Source of the DNA: Lewinellaceae bacterium
Lineage (GTDB): Bacteria; Bacteroidota; Bacteroidia; Chitinophagales; Saprospiraceae
Length of the DNA stretch: 64,000 nucleotides
Reading direction: 5' to 3'
NCBI GenBank assembly: GCA_016708875.1
Contig: JADJFA010000014.1
Span: 62,001 to 126,000 of the forward strand
Of the stretch, positions 15,598 to 24,103 are shown piece after piece. Under the pieces are notes generated by a model. It was not told where the DNA came from. It saw nothing but the letters and a program-made list of their open reading frames with translations, and ran no database searches. The translations under genes and the position numbers were made by a program. The first letter of the stretch is position 1. The number at the start of each line of letters is the position of its first letter.

Positions 15598-17514
15598 TTA
15601 CTCTTCTTCAATAGGGATCAAAACCAACTTCCCTGGGGTGAGGGCTTCTTTAGGTGAAAGTCCGTTTACCTGAGAGAGTTCAGAAGCATCTACTCTAGAT
15701 TTTGCAGCAATAGAATTGAGCGTCTCGCCTTGCTTGACATGGTGTTCCTTAAAGAGTGGCACTTTGGCTGTTTCGCCTTTTTTCGGTTTGGCTCCTGTGG
15801 ATTTATTGCCACTCGTACGTGTAGTCTCGTCCTCATAAAGGGAAGTTTCCTCATAGAGATTGGCCTTTTTAACCTGCTCTGGTTCGGGATATCCGTCATC
15901 ATAACCGTACGCTGCCGGAGTTTCCGTGTCGTCGAGAATGCTGGCACGGGGTTTTTTAGGAGCCGCGTAAGGCTGTTTTTCGGTTATTTTGGTCTGTTTC
16001 TTAACGGTAGGGGTCTTTGGAGTGGCTGAGGGCCTTTTAATCGTTTCGCCCTCTACAGTGCAGCTGCATTCCGGGATAATAATTTCCTGGCCAATGGAAA
16101 GCGGCTCGTCGCCTTCAATCGGCATGGCATTAGCAAGGCGGATGCACTCTTCTGGGCAACCATACATTTTGGCAATTTTGTAAAGATACTCACCTCGGCG
16201 AACGGTGTGGATTCTCGGGCCTTCCCCTTTGACCGTTTTTCCGGACTCAAAATACTCATAGTCATTCAAATATGTTGGTCCTTCTGCGTATTCCACAGGG
16301 CGGTTTGGATCAAGGCTTTTGCGAACCGGGCTTTTGGGGGTCTGAACTTTCTGGATGCCTTTTTGGCCTTGGGTAACTCCTTGAATTTTTACCGTTTTCC
16401 CAGTTTCGGGCTGCGTGTCATACACTTGTGGTTTCACACCTTTATTGGCTGCCGGACGGCTAATCGCATTCGCTGGCGGTTGTTTGAGCCATATTTTTTG
16501 ACAAATTTCAATGCGGTCCGGATTTTGGATTTTGTTCCATTTAATGATTTGCTGCTCCGTTACTTTATACGTACGGGCAATGGCACGGAGATTTTCGCCT
16601 TTTTGCACAATGTGCGTGCCGGCTTCCCATTCCTCCATACAGCTGTTGCCATCTGCATCGGTGAAATAAGTCTTGGGGGTTTGCTCACCCTCCTGTTCCT
16701 TTTGCATGATCGAGCTGATCTCTTTGTCGGCTTCAAAACCCCCGTCGCCATAAGCTGCTGGCTTTTGGTATTTCGACATGGCGATCTTTCCAGCGCCTTC
16801 AGGGCAGGCTTCCGTGATATAATCATCCAATGCTTTCCCGTTTACTTTCACGAGTTGGAGTTCATTTTCCATGGCTTGCGAAGCACTATTTCCCGTACGG
16901 TCATTGACGATTCCAATATCGGGTATGAACTGCAAATCGGAGCGGATTTGGCCAGATTTTACGGGTTCGCAATGAAAGGAATATTCCATGAGGCAATTGT
17001 TGAGCTTTGCCCCAGAGAAATAAGCCGCCGTAGGAGAGCCTGCAGCGGCTAGGTTCTGTTCGTTCACCAATCGGAGGGTGTCGAACTGGAATGAGCTCTG
17101 CTGGGCACGAACCCAGTATTTAGCGCCTTTTCGAGCTACGAGTGTGGCTGATTCAACCGGCATGAGCCAATAGCCGCCACTTTGACGCTGGAAAACAATG
17201 AGCATTTGCAAGGCTCCGCGATTGATGTTTGCGACAAAAGCGTCGTCAAGATCGAGTTCGCGGCAAGACACCGCACCATCAGGCAATTCGGGCGAGTAGT
17301 GCCCAGCGCCCTCGGTCATAAAAATGAAATGTTCCTGAACATTGGGCTTCATCGAATAAGCCCAAACCGCGTTTTCACCCTTTAGATTTGGGTAGGAATA
17401 GCGGTATTCTAACTGATTCATACAGGCGCGGTTGAAAAGGACGTATGTGACGTCCTGCGCTGGGAGGATTTGGAGCGCGAAAAAAGCGACAAGCGCAAGG
17501 AGAATTTGTTTCAT
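15598..17514 (-). CDS. Exported protein with three LysM domains
   Basis: 638 residues from the ATG at 17514, which gives the signal peptide MKQILLALVAFFALQILPAQD; the longer frame upstream would bury it. The N-terminal ~290 residues have no family I recognise (Cys-rich in places, repeated short strands). Three LysM repeats follow: THIVQKGENLRAIARTY (~315-360), IHTVRRGEYLYKIAKMYG (~445-500) and, at the very end, EHHVKQGETLNSIAAKSR, separated by Pro/Lys/Thr-rich linkers. LysM binds peptidoglycan GlcNAc, so it is probably a cell-wall-associated periplasmic protein. It carries no catalytic domain that I can see. Confidence 0.85.
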   Translation of the reverse strand: MKQILLALVAFFALQILPAQDVTYVLFNRACMNQLEYRYSYPNLKGENAVWAYSMKPNVQEHFIFMTEGAGHYSPELPDGAVSCRELDLDDAFVANINRGALQMLIVFQRQSGGYWLMPVESATLVARKGAKYWVRAQQSSFQFDTLRLVNEQNLAAAGSPTAAYFSGAKLNNCLMEYSFHCEPVKSGQIRSDLQFIPDIGIVNDRTGNSASQAMENELQLVKVNGKALDDYITEACPEGAGKIAMSKYQKPAAYGDGGFEADKEISSIMQKEQEGEQTPKTYFTDADGNSCMEEWEAGTHIVQKGENLRAIARTYKVTEQQIIKWNKIQNPDRIEICQKIWLKQPPANAISRPAANKGVKPQVYDTQPETGKTVKIQGVTQGQKGIQKVQTPKSPVRKSLDPNRPVEYAEGPTYLNDYEYFESGKTVKGEGPRIHTVRRGEYLYKIAKMYGCPEECIRLANAMPIEGDEPLSIGQEIIIPECSCTVEGETIKRPSATPKTPTVKKQTKITEKQPYAAPKKPRASILDDTETPAAYGYDDGYPEPEQVKKANLYEETSLYEDETTRTSGNKSTGAKPKKGETAKVPLFKEHHVKQGETLNSIAAKSRVDASELSQVNGLSPKEALTPGKLVLIPIEEE

Positions 17515-17681
17515 GGCAAAGATTTTTGCTGGTGAGTAGGGCTGCTTTGTTATTAAATTTTCCTGCAAGGTTATGGCAGAATTTTGAGAAAACATCCTGA
17601 AAATCAGGAAGATGGCAAAAAAGGCCTCAAAAACCGTGTACAAACGTTCTAATCCGCCCATTTCTTGCCTTAGATAACACA

Positions 17682-17714
17682 AGACATCGGAGGTTTTAAA
17701 AACCTCTAATGTCT
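17682..17714. repeat. Palindrome upstream of surE
   Basis: AGACATCGGAGGTTT (17682-17696) pairs with AAACCTCTAATGTCT (17700-17714) with two mismatches across a 3-base centre. It contains an ATG at 17709 that is in frame with surE, which argues for the downstream start at 17730. Confidence 0.7.
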
Positions 17715-17729
17715 TCCTACCTTCGCGCT

Positions 17730-18509
17730 ATGTCAAGACCACTCATACTCGTTACAAACGATGATGGCATTGTAGCCCCTGGGATCCGCGCGCTGGTAGA
17801 TGTCGCTGTCACATTAGGCGATGTCGTCGTAGTTGCACCCGATTCGCCGCAAAGTGGCAAAGGCCATGCCATTACCATCCACGAGCCGCTGCGCCTCAAA
17901 AAAGTCAATCCTTTTCCTGGAATCGAAGCATGGGAAAGCTCCGGGACTCCTGTGGATTGTGTAAAACTTGCCAGGCATGTAGTACTCAAAGATCGGCCGA
18001 TTGATCTCTGTGTTTCAGGTATTAATCATGGCAGCAACGCCAGCATCAATATCATTTATTCCGGCACGCTTTCGGCTGCAATGGAAGCCTCGTTGGAAAG
18101 CATCCGCAGCGTCGGTTTTTCCCTACTTGACTACAGTTTTGATGCTGATTTTGAGCCTGCTAAGCCTTGGGTTCGTCAGGTCATGGAATTCATGCTCGCG
18201 CGCCCTTTCCAGCCCGGGCAATTGCTCAATGTCAACATTCCAAAACTCCCTTCCGGCCAAATAAAGGGACTTCGGCTCTGTCGGCAAGCCGATGCCCGTT
18301 GGAAAGAAAAAATGGTAGAAGGCCGCGACCCTTCCGGGCAGCCTTATTATTGGCTCAGTGGCGAATTTTCAAACGGCGACCCTGGCTCTGATACCGATGT
18401 ATGGGCATTGGAAAATGGATATATCTCTGTAGTGCCCTCGATGCACGACTTGACCAATTACCCCGCTATTGAAACCCTAAAAGGATTGGAAAATCCCAAA
18501 AAACACTAA
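17730..18509 (+). CDS. surE: 5'/3'-nucleotidase SurE
   Basis: 259 residues from the ATG at 17730 (MSRPLILVTNDDG), the usual SurE beginning. Family signature residues are present: the metal-binding DD pair in TNDDGI, Ser in PDSPQSGKGHAIT, and Asn in VSGINHGSNAS; the segment YSGTLSAAMEA is also typical. SurE removes phosphate from nucleoside 5'- and 3'-monophosphates and is linked to stationary-phase survival. The length agrees with the family (~250). An in-frame ATG seven codons upstream lies inside a palindrome and is less likely. Confidence 0.95.
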   Translation: MSRPLILVTNDDGIVAPGIRALVDVAVTLGDVVVVAPDSPQSGKGHAITIHEPLRLKKVNPFPGIEAWESSGTPVDCVKLARHVVLKDRPIDLCVSGINHGSNASINIIYSGTLSAAMEASLESIRSVGFSLLDYSFDADFEPAKPWVRQVMEFMLARPFQPGQLLNVNIPKLPSGQIKGLRLCRQADARWKEKMVEGRDPSGQPYYWLSGEFSNGDPGSDTDVWALENGYISVVPSMHDLTNYPAIETLKGLENPKKH

Positions 18510-18595
18510 CGCCGATTGCGAGGCGTTCATATTTTATCGTTTTTACCTGCCGAAGCAACTCGCCGCCACCACTGCCTTCGTTATGACTTCGGCAG
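18508..18595 (+). terminator. Two hairpins after surE
   Basis: AACGCC/GGCGTT over an eight-base loop (18508-18528) overlaps the surE stop, and CTGCCGAAG (18547-18555) pairs with CTTCGGCAG (18587-18595). The first is followed by a T-rich stretch with TTTTATCGTTTTT and is the better terminator candidate. Confidence 0.5.
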
Positions 18596-18656
18596 TTAAA
18601 AAAGTTAAAACAAGTAAATGTGAAGGCGGGCATATTTCACCAACACTATCATAAAA

Positions 18657-18956
18657 ATGTTCCAACGCAACGAAATCTGGGTAGGCCTTTTGTATGGCCT
18701 CCTTCTACCTGCAACAGGTTTTTTATTGCTATACAATATCTTCTCACTCCTCGAAATAAAAGGTGCTGCAAGCGGAGCAGGCTTCTCCGAAAACTTTCGG
18801 GAACGCACCCTTGCCATCGTGGCTATTGCACTCAATTTATTCATACTCAGCCGTTTTCGTCGCCTTCGTTGGGAGCGCGCTATGCGTGGGGTAGTTATTG
18901 CCACCTCCCTGCTTGCCCTTGCTTGGCTGATACTCTATGGGGTGAAATTGTTTTAG
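18657..18956 (+). CDS. Small three-helix membrane protein, unknown
   Basis: 99 residues with three hydrophobic segments (GLLYGLLLPATGFLLLYNIFSLL, LAIVAIALNLFILS, GVVIATSLLALAWLILYG) and a basic loop (RFRRLRWERAMRG) between the second and third, which should face the cytoplasm. It resembles small conserved membrane proteins of Bacteroidota, for which I know no function. Starts at 18657; it stands alone between surE and the word repeat that precedes the protease gene. Confidence 0.65.
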   Translation: MFQRNEIWVGLLYGLLLPATGFLLLYNIFSLLEIKGAASGAGFSENFRERTLAIVAIALNLFILSRFRRLRWERAMRGVVIATSLLALAWLILYGVKLF

Positions 18957-19048
18957 TAGCAATGGGCAGAAGGCAGTGGCAGTTGGCAGTAGCAGCGGGC
19001 AGGAATCGAGCCGCTGCTACTGCCGACTGCCTACTGTTACGACTGCCT
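18957..19048. repeat. Intergenic inverted word repeat (GGCAGT / GGCAGTAGCAG words)
   Basis: Left half GGCAGTGGCAGTTGGCAGTAGCAG, centre near 18995-19010, right half with the inverse GCTGCTACTGCCGACTGCC, CTACTG and GACTGCC. The same word family recurs at 47468-47555. Confidence 0.85.
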
Positions 19049-19051
19049 ACT

Positions 19052-20134
19052 TCATTCCGGTTTCCAGCTTGCCCCAAATTCTTCTACTAGTTTGTTATCG
19101 TAATAATCTGCTTTCTCAAACAGATTTTGGAGCATGGCTTGTCCGGTTTCTTCGTTGAGGTAGCGGTCAAAGATCAACAAAGAAAGCACAATATCTTGAT
19201 CGTGAACGCTTAGCGTAAGTGCCTCGTTGGAATAGTTTTCACGCAAGAGGTACTCGTAAAGTGGTTTGATGTCCTTTTTGGGGAGCTCGCAAAGCAGGGC
19301 ATCTGCTGAAAGCAGCCCTGTTTTGTCGTGGTAGGTGATGATGATGGTAGCGCTGCCCTGCTTTATTTCCCAAGCATTCGGACCTGAGCGGCTCAGCATC
19401 ACATTATGACCGATATTACTGATAAGGTTTTCAATGGTTTTCGCGGTGCCGGAAGGCACATATTCCTCTACACTGGATGGGAGTTCGGCTTTATTGCCGC
19501 AGTGAGCGCAATGCTTGTTTTCAACGGTAGCTTCTGTGAGGATATTGAGGCAAGCCGTACAACGACTGGCATTCTCGGAACTAACTTCAGCGTATTGACT
19601 TAGGGTTTCCTCTAAAAAACGTACTGGTAATGAGAATCCCGTGTTGTCCCCGTTTTGGATTACAAAGGTGTTGATCCCCACTACTTCACCATCCGTATCT
19701 ACGAGTGGGCCACCTGAATTGCCTGGATTGAGTGCCGCATCTATGTGCAAGTAAGGGATGCCGTTCATCAGTTCGGCAGTGTTTGATACAATGCCACTTT
19801 TGAGCGAGAATTTCAGCCCAAACGGGTGGCCAATCGCCATCACAGCATCCCGTTCGCGCAAGGTTTTTGCAGAGCCAAGACGGATTTCAGGAAGATCTTC
19901 TCCGTTCAATGGTGCATCGAGAAAAGCAAGATCGTATTTTGAGTCAATATACCGAACACGCGCAAGTTGCTTTTTGAACCTCGCACCTTCAATAACCACC
20001 GAACGATTTCCTTCCACAACGTGGTGGTTGGTGACAATTAGCCCTTTGTTACGCAAAAAAAAGCCCGTTCCGGTGCTATAAGGCGTGGCAATCTGAACTA
20101 TGGTATTGCGGTAGTCTTCTACAAAATCAGGCAT
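19052..20134 (-). CDS. Cytoplasmic trypsin-like (S1C) protease with zinc ribbon and C-terminal accessory domain
   Basis: 360 residues. Residues 1-180 are an HtrA-type serine protease: catalytic His38 (TNHHVV), Asp68 (YDLAFL) and Ser140 (NPGNSGGPL). Then a zinc ribbon of four Cys (C192xxC195, C209xxC212). The last ~130 residues are an alpha/beta domain (WEIKQGSATIIITYHDKTGLLSADALLCELPK) resembling YbjN/secretion-chaperone folds; this is a guess. There is no PDZ domain, signal peptide or membrane helix, unlike periplasmic DegP/HtrA, so it probably acts in the cytoplasm. Trypsin-like domains without PDZ occur in bacterial conflict and signalling proteins, where proteolysis activates a partner. 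No partner gene is adjacent: the neighbour downstream is a small membrane protein and upstream is the end of the ribosomal operon. Confidence 0.8.
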   Translation of the reverse strand: MPDFVEDYRNTIVQIATPYSTGTGFFLRNKGLIVTNHHVVEGNRSVVIEGARFKKQLARVRYIDSKYDLAFLDAPLNGEDLPEIRLGSAKTLRERDAVMAIGHPFGLKFSLKSGIVSNTAELMNGIPYLHIDAALNPGNSGGPLVDTDGEVVGINTFVIQNGDNTGFSLPVRFLEETLSQYAEVSSENASRCTACLNILTEATVENKHCAHCGNKAELPSSVEEYVPSGTAKTIENLISNIGHNVMLSRSGPNAWEIKQGSATIIITYHDKTGLLSADALLCELPKKDIKPLYEYLLRENYSNEALTLSVHDQDIVLSLLIFDRYLNEETGQAMLQNLFEKADYYDNKLVEEFGASWKPE

Positions 20135-20195
20135 ATAGGTGGATTAGAGTGGCGAAAGTACAACGAGCTTCGGGTTTAAGCGGGGATTGATTTTG

Positions 20196-20234
20196 GGTAA
20201 AAAAAAGAGGCAAAACCTTGTGGGGTTTTGCCTC
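20196..20234 (-). terminator. Terminator of the S10-spc-alpha operon
   Basis: GAGGCAAAACC (20207-20217) pairs perfectly with GGTTTTGCCTC (20224-20234). The A-rich stretch at 20196-20206 becomes the T-run on the minus strand, so it ends transcription after rplQ, 28 bases beyond its stop codon. Confidence 0.9.
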
Positions 20235-20261
20235 TCATATATTTCGAGCAAATATGGCTTA

Positions 20262-20993
20262 TTACGCCTGCTCTTCGTCTTTCTTTTCGTCAGCAGCTGG
20301 TGCTTCAACTTCAGCTACAGCCTCTTCCACTTCTGTCACTGCTTCGGCGGATGAATCTGCAACCGCTTCTACTGTCTCTGTCACTTCTTCAGCAGCAGCC
20401 TCAACAGTTTCTTCTACTTCCGCTGCAACTTCAGCAACCGCTTCTGCCGGGGCTGCAACTACTTCTTCAACCACCTCCTCTGCAGCCTCAATCTCCTGTT
20501 CTTCCACCATAGCTTCATCTTCAATTGGGGCTACTGCAGCAGGCGCTTCTGCAATGGCTGCGGCGGCTACTTTTTTGCCACCACGGCGTGTTTTCTTGGC
20601 CTGACGGACTTTACCTTCGTTCGGGTTGTATGTTTCGTTGAAATCTACCAATTCAATCATCGCAGTTTCGGCACCATCGCCTCGGCGGAAACCGAGTTTG
20701 ATGATGCGGAGGTAACCACCTGGACGTTCGCCTACTTTTTCTGCTACGGTGCCAAAGAGTTCTTTCAGAGCCTCTTTGTTTTGCAAGTAACTGAAAACGA
20801 TACGGCGAGAGTGGGTTGAGTTATCCTTTGCTTTGGTAATCAGCGGTTCAGCATATTTGCGAAGGGCTTTAGCCTTTGCAAGCGTGGTCGTGATGCGCTT
20901 GTGCTCAATCAGTGCAATGGCAAGGTTGGCGAGCAGGGCGCGGCGGTGTGATGCAGTGCGCCCGAGGTTGTTGATTTTATCTCCGTGTCTCAT
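20262..20993 (-). CDS. rplQ: Ribosomal protein L17 with a long acidic Ala/Glu/Val-rich tail
   Basis: 243 residues from the ATG at 20993 (MRHGDKINNLGRTASHRRALL), the normal L17 start. Residues 1 to about 125 are a standard L17 core (EHKRITTTLAKAKALRKYAEPLITKAK; FGTVAEKVGERPGGYLRIIKLGFRRGDGAETAMIELVDFN). After a basic stretch (KKTRRGGKK) about 110 residues follow that are nearly all Ala, Glu, Val and Pro/Ser/Thr. L17 sits at the tunnel exit of the 50S subunit; the tail would extend from there. Bacterial L17 is usually 115-165 residues, so the tail is longer than usual. Last gene of the operon, after rpoA. Confidence 0.95.
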   Translation of the reverse strand: MRHGDKINNLGRTASHRRALLANLAIALIEHKRITTTLAKAKALRKYAEPLITKAKDNSTHSRRIVFSYLQNKEALKELFGTVAEKVGERPGGYLRIIKLGFRRGDGAETAMIELVDFNETYNPNEGKVRQAKKTRRGGKKVAAAAIAEAPAAVAPIEDEAMVEEQEIEAAEEVVEEVVAAPAEAVAEVAAEVEETVEAAAEEVTETVEAVADSSAEAVTEVEEAVAEVEAPAADEKKDEEQA

Positions 20994-21116
20994 TGTAAGT
21001 ATACCTTTTATTAGGTGGCGGCATTGGGGCAATCCATTTTTATAGGACGCTCAACAATTACCGCACTTTGTTAAAAAAATGGTTTGTCTACTTTTCAGGT
21101 AGGCAATAACCGAATA

Positions 21117-22115
21117 TTATTCTTCGTCCAACTTGTACTTCGCCAAATCCATGCCGAAGGTCAGATTTTTGTCTTGCAGCAGTTCCTCGATTTCTACCAG
21201 CGACTTTTTACCAAAGTTGCGGAATTTGAGGAGTTCATGGGTGTCATAGCGCACCAATTCAGCCAATGTATTGATTTTGGCAGCCTTGAGGCAGTTGTAT
21301 GCACGAACGCTGAGGTCAAGATCTTCAAGAGATGTTTTCAGCAGTTTGCGCATGTGGAGGATATGCTCGTCCACTACACTTTCTTCCCGGTTGGTAGGCG
21401 TATCGAATGTGATGTTCTCATCAGTGATGAGCATCAAGTGTTGAATCAGTATACGGCTTGCTTCGCGAATAGCATCTTCAGGATGAATGGTGCCGTCCGT
21501 TGTGATATCAATCGTGAGCTTTTCGTAGTCGGTGCGTTGGCCTACACGAGTGCTTTCTACCCGGTAAGCTACATTTTTGATGGGGGTGTATATCGCGTCA
21601 ATTGGAATAACCCCAATCGCAGCATCTTTGGGTGCACCATCCTCTGCAGGCTGGTAGCCACGGCCTTTGTTGATCGTAAGTTCCAATTCAAGCGTCACCG
21701 ATGGCTCCATGCGGCAAAGCAGGAGATCAGGATTCATGATTTTGAACACGTTGGTAAAGTCCTCAATATCGCTGGCGCGAAACTCTTCCTTACCACTGAT
21801 GGTGAGGTAGATTTTCTCCTGTGGGTTTTTGTCGTCTTGCACCACAGGTTTGATGCGCACTTGTTTGAGGTTAAGCACAATGTCCACCACGTCTTCAACC
21901 ACCCCCTTTATCGTCGCAAACTCGTGGTCAACACCGCCGATGCGCACAGCATTGATGGCATAGCCTTCGAGAGAGGAGAGAAGAACGCGGCGAAGTGAGT
22001 TGCCAACCGTTTGGCCGAAACCCGGCTCTAAAGGTTTGAACTCGAAAGTGCCTTCAAATTCGGTTGCTTTTTGCAACAGGATTTTGTCAGGCTTCTGGAA
22101 ATTGAGAATACTCAT
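21117..22115 (-). CDS. rpoA: RNA polymerase alpha subunit
   Basis: 332 residues. N-terminal domain: EGTFEFKPLEPGFGQTVGNSLRRVLLSSLEGYAI and VRIGGVDHEFATIKGVVEDVVDIVLNLKQV; C-terminal domain after a linker: LDLSVRAYNCLKAAKINTLAELVRYDTHELLKFRNFGKKSLVEIEELL, the part that contacts UP elements and activators. It dimerises and is the assembly scaffold for RNA polymerase. The usual position, between rpsD and rplQ. Confidence 0.97.
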   Translation of the reverse strand: MSILNFQKPDKILLQKATEFEGTFEFKPLEPGFGQTVGNSLRRVLLSSLEGYAINAVRIGGVDHEFATIKGVVEDVVDIVLNLKQVRIKPVVQDDKNPQEKIYLTISGKEEFRASDIEDFTNVFKIMNPDLLLCRMEPSVTLELELTINKGRGYQPAEDGAPKDAAIGVIPIDAIYTPIKNVAYRVESTRVGQRTDYEKLTIDITTDGTIHPEDAIREASRILIQHLMLITDENITFDTPTNREESVVDEHILHMRKLLKTSLEDLDLSVRAYNCLKAAKINTLAELVRYDTHELLKFRNFGKKSLVEIEELLQDKNLTFGMDLAKYKLDEE

Positions 22116-22264
22116 ATTTGGAATGCTCCGAGAGAGTGTTGGTGGGAAAAACTGGTTTGTTTTCGAGGACGGGTAAAATTGGGATATTGAATATTTGGAT
22201 TTTGATTAACGCGAAAATGGTTGGTCCTCTTTTTGAGGGCCAACCGTTCCGCATTTGCTATCCT

Positions 22265-22879
22265 TTATTTCGAGTACAACTCGACGATCAACTGTTCGTT
22301 GATATTTTCTGGAATTTGGTCGCGCTGTGGGTAAGCCAGGAAAATACCCTGCATCTTGTCAAGGTTCCATTCGAGCCAACCGAACTGACGAACGTTGTTG
22401 GTTTTGGCGCCTACATGGGTGGTTACGATTTCCAAACCTTTGGATTTACCTCGAACTGCAATAATATCGCCTGGTTTGCAAGAGTATGATGGGATGTTCA
22501 CCACTTTACCATTCACTGTGACGTGACGGTGACCCACCAATTGACGTGCTCCACGACGAGTAGGGGAAATGCCCAGACGGTAAACGGTATTGTCCAAACG
22601 AGCTTCCAGAAGTTGGAGCAAAATCTCGCCCGTGACACCGTGACGGCGCGTAGCGCTCACGAAAGTCTTGCGGAACTGGCGCTCCAGCACACCATAGGTG
22701 TACTTAGCTTTTTGCTTCTCTTTCAGCTGTCCGGCATAGTTGGAAGGCTGCTTTTTTTTGCGGGTCAGACCATGTTGGCCTGGTCCGTATTTGCGGCGTT
22801 CAAACGCTTTGTCAAAGCCGAAAATTGGTTCGCCGAACGAGCGGGCTTTCTTCGTGGTTGGTCCAGTATAACGAGCCAT
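22265..22879 (-). CDS. rpsD: Ribosomal protein S4
   Basis: 204 residues. MARYTGPTTKKARSFGE start, QHGLTRKKKQPSNYAGQLKEKQK, and the S4 domain LEARLDNTVYRLGISPTRRGARQLVGHRHVTVNG. It initiates 30S assembly with 16S rRNA and in many bacteria regulates its own operon. Lies downstream of rpsK; the leader carries the word AAATGTGGTCAATT. Confidence 0.97.
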   Translation of the reverse strand: MARYTGPTTKKARSFGEPIFGFDKAFERRKYGPGQHGLTRKKKQPSNYAGQLKEKQKAKYTYGVLERQFRKTFVSATRRHGVTGEILLQLLEARLDNTVYRLGISPTRRGARQLVGHRHVTVNGKVVNIPSYSCKPGDIIAVRGKSKGLEIVTTHVGAKTNNVRQFGWLEWNLDKMQGIFLAYPQRDQIPENINEQLIVELYSK

Positions 22880-22886
22880 CTTATTG

Positions 22887-22986
22887 AAATGTGGTCAATT
22901 ATTTAAAATGTGGTCTCCGCCTACGCTTTTACTCGCCTTAGCCTATTGCGGCGGCGAGATGCTTTGGCGGATAAAAATGTGGTCAA
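22887..22986. repeat. AAATGTGGTCAAT word and imperfect hairpin before rpsD
   Basis: The word AAATGTGGTCAAT occurs at 22887, in part at 22906 and at 22974 (minus strand ATTGACCACATTT), and again at 23435 before rpsK. Between the copies, TCCGCC (22916) and GGCGGA (22966) bound an imperfect stem. Confidence 0.6.
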
Positions 22987-23034
22987 TAAGGTCATTGTGA
23001 TACATTGGTCACATTGATCCCATTAAGCACATTA

Positions 23035-23427
23035 TTATACGCGGCGACGCTTTGGCGGGCGGCAACCGTTGTGCGGCATGGGGGTCACGTCGTTGATAAC
23101 GAGGACTTTGATGCCAGATTGGTCAATAGCACGGATGGCTGACTCACGTCCAGAACCCGGACCTTTCACAAACACCTCGGCAGAACGGATACCCGCTTCG
23201 TGAGCCGTTTTGGCAGCGTCACTTGCAGCAACTTGTGCAGCGTATGGGGTGTTTTTCTTTGAGCCACGGAAGCCTGCTTTGCCAGCCGATGCCCAAGACA
23301 CCACTTCGCCTTGCTTATTGGTGATAGAAATGATAATGTTGTTGAAGCTTGCACGAATAAACACCATTCCCTCGGGGGTGATCTTTACTTTCCGCTTGAC
23401 AACTTTTTTTGCTGCTCCTTTTGCCAT
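23035..23427 (-). CDS. rpsK: Ribosomal protein S11
   Basis: 130 residues, standard length. Core segments GMVFIRASFNNIIISITNKQGEVVSWASAGKAGFRGSKKNTPYAAQ and the conserved C-terminus DVTPMPHNGCRPPKRRRV. Located on the platform of the 30S subunit. Between rpsM and rpsD. Confidence 0.97.
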   Translation of the reverse strand: MAKGAAKKVVKRKVKITPEGMVFIRASFNNIIISITNKQGEVVSWASAGKAGFRGSKKNTPYAAQVAASDAAKTAHEAGIRSAEVFVKGPGSGRESAIRAIDQSGIKVLVINDVTPMPHNGCRPPKRRRV

Positions 23428-23449
23428 TGTATAAAAATGTGGTCAATTT

Positions 23450-23827
23450 TTACTTAGTAACTTTCTTTTTGCCGGCTACCGTCTTACGTTTGCCTTTACG
23501 GGTACGAGCGTTGGTACGGGTGCGTTGGCCACGAAGGGGGAGCCCTTTACGATGACGCAGGCCACGGTAACAACCAATGTCCATGAGACGCTTGATGTTG
23601 GTTTGAACTTCAGAGCGCAGTGAACCCTCCGTCTTGTAGTCGTCGGCGAGGATACGGGAAATGGCCTTGATGTTCTCGTCGGTCCATTGGTCCGTTTTTG
23701 TGTCTTCACTAATACCAGCCTTTTCCAGGATGGCTTTAGCTGAAGACGGCCCAATGCCGTAGATATAGGTGAGGCTTATAACTCCTCTTTTGTGGCGGGG
23801 CAAATCCACACCTGCAATACGTGCCAT
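23450..23827 (-). CDS. rpsM: Ribosomal protein S13
   Basis: 125 residues. MARIAGVDLPRHKRGVISLTYIYGIG start, RGLRHRKGLPLRGQRTRTNARTRKGKRKTVAGKKK end. S13 forms the head of the 30S subunit and contacts the P-site tRNA and 50S. Follows rpmJ. Confidence 0.97.
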   Translation of the reverse strand: MARIAGVDLPRHKRGVISLTYIYGIGPSSAKAILEKAGISEDTKTDQWTDENIKAISRILADDYKTEGSLRSEVQTNIKRLMDIGCYRGLRHRKGLPLRGQRTRTNARTRKGKRKTVAGKKKVTK

Positions 23828-23932
23828 ATTTCTTTGTTGATTTGTTGAACCAGGGATTTGTTCCTGTCTGCCGATAGGTAGAGATTTGTGAGCCAGGTAC
23901 TCAAAAGATCAAATCAACCCTTCAGCAGCCAA

Positions 23933-24049
23933 TTAGCCTTGACGTTGTTTGAATTTAGGGTTCTTTTTGTTGATCACATAAAGTTTGCCTTTACGGCGAA
24001 CGATCTTACAATCAACAGAACGCTTTTTAATGGACGGTCTGACTTTCAT
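23933..24049 (-). CDS. rpmJ: Ribosomal protein L36 (zinc-free form)
   Basis: A 38-residue gene, ATG at 24049 and TAA at 23933-23935: MKVRPSIKKRSVDCK... ending PKFKQRQG. The body is the L36 fold (VRRKGKLYVINKKNPKFKQRQG), but only one Cys remains instead of the CxxC...C..H set, so it is the zinc-independent type. It lies between infA and rpsM as usual. Confidence 0.95.
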   Translation of the reverse strand: MKVRPSIKKRSVDCKIVRRKGKLYVINKKNPKFKQRQG

Positions 24050-24103
24050 GTCGTGTCGTGTTGTCGGTTTGCAAAAGTATTTAAGTCCTTGTTTCTCAAC
24101 AAG

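Noticed and set aside
20218..20604. Plus-strand Ser/Ala/Thr-rich frame over the L17 tail
   Set aside because: Shadow of the Ala/Glu/Val tail of rplQ; composition is that of a repeat, not a gene.
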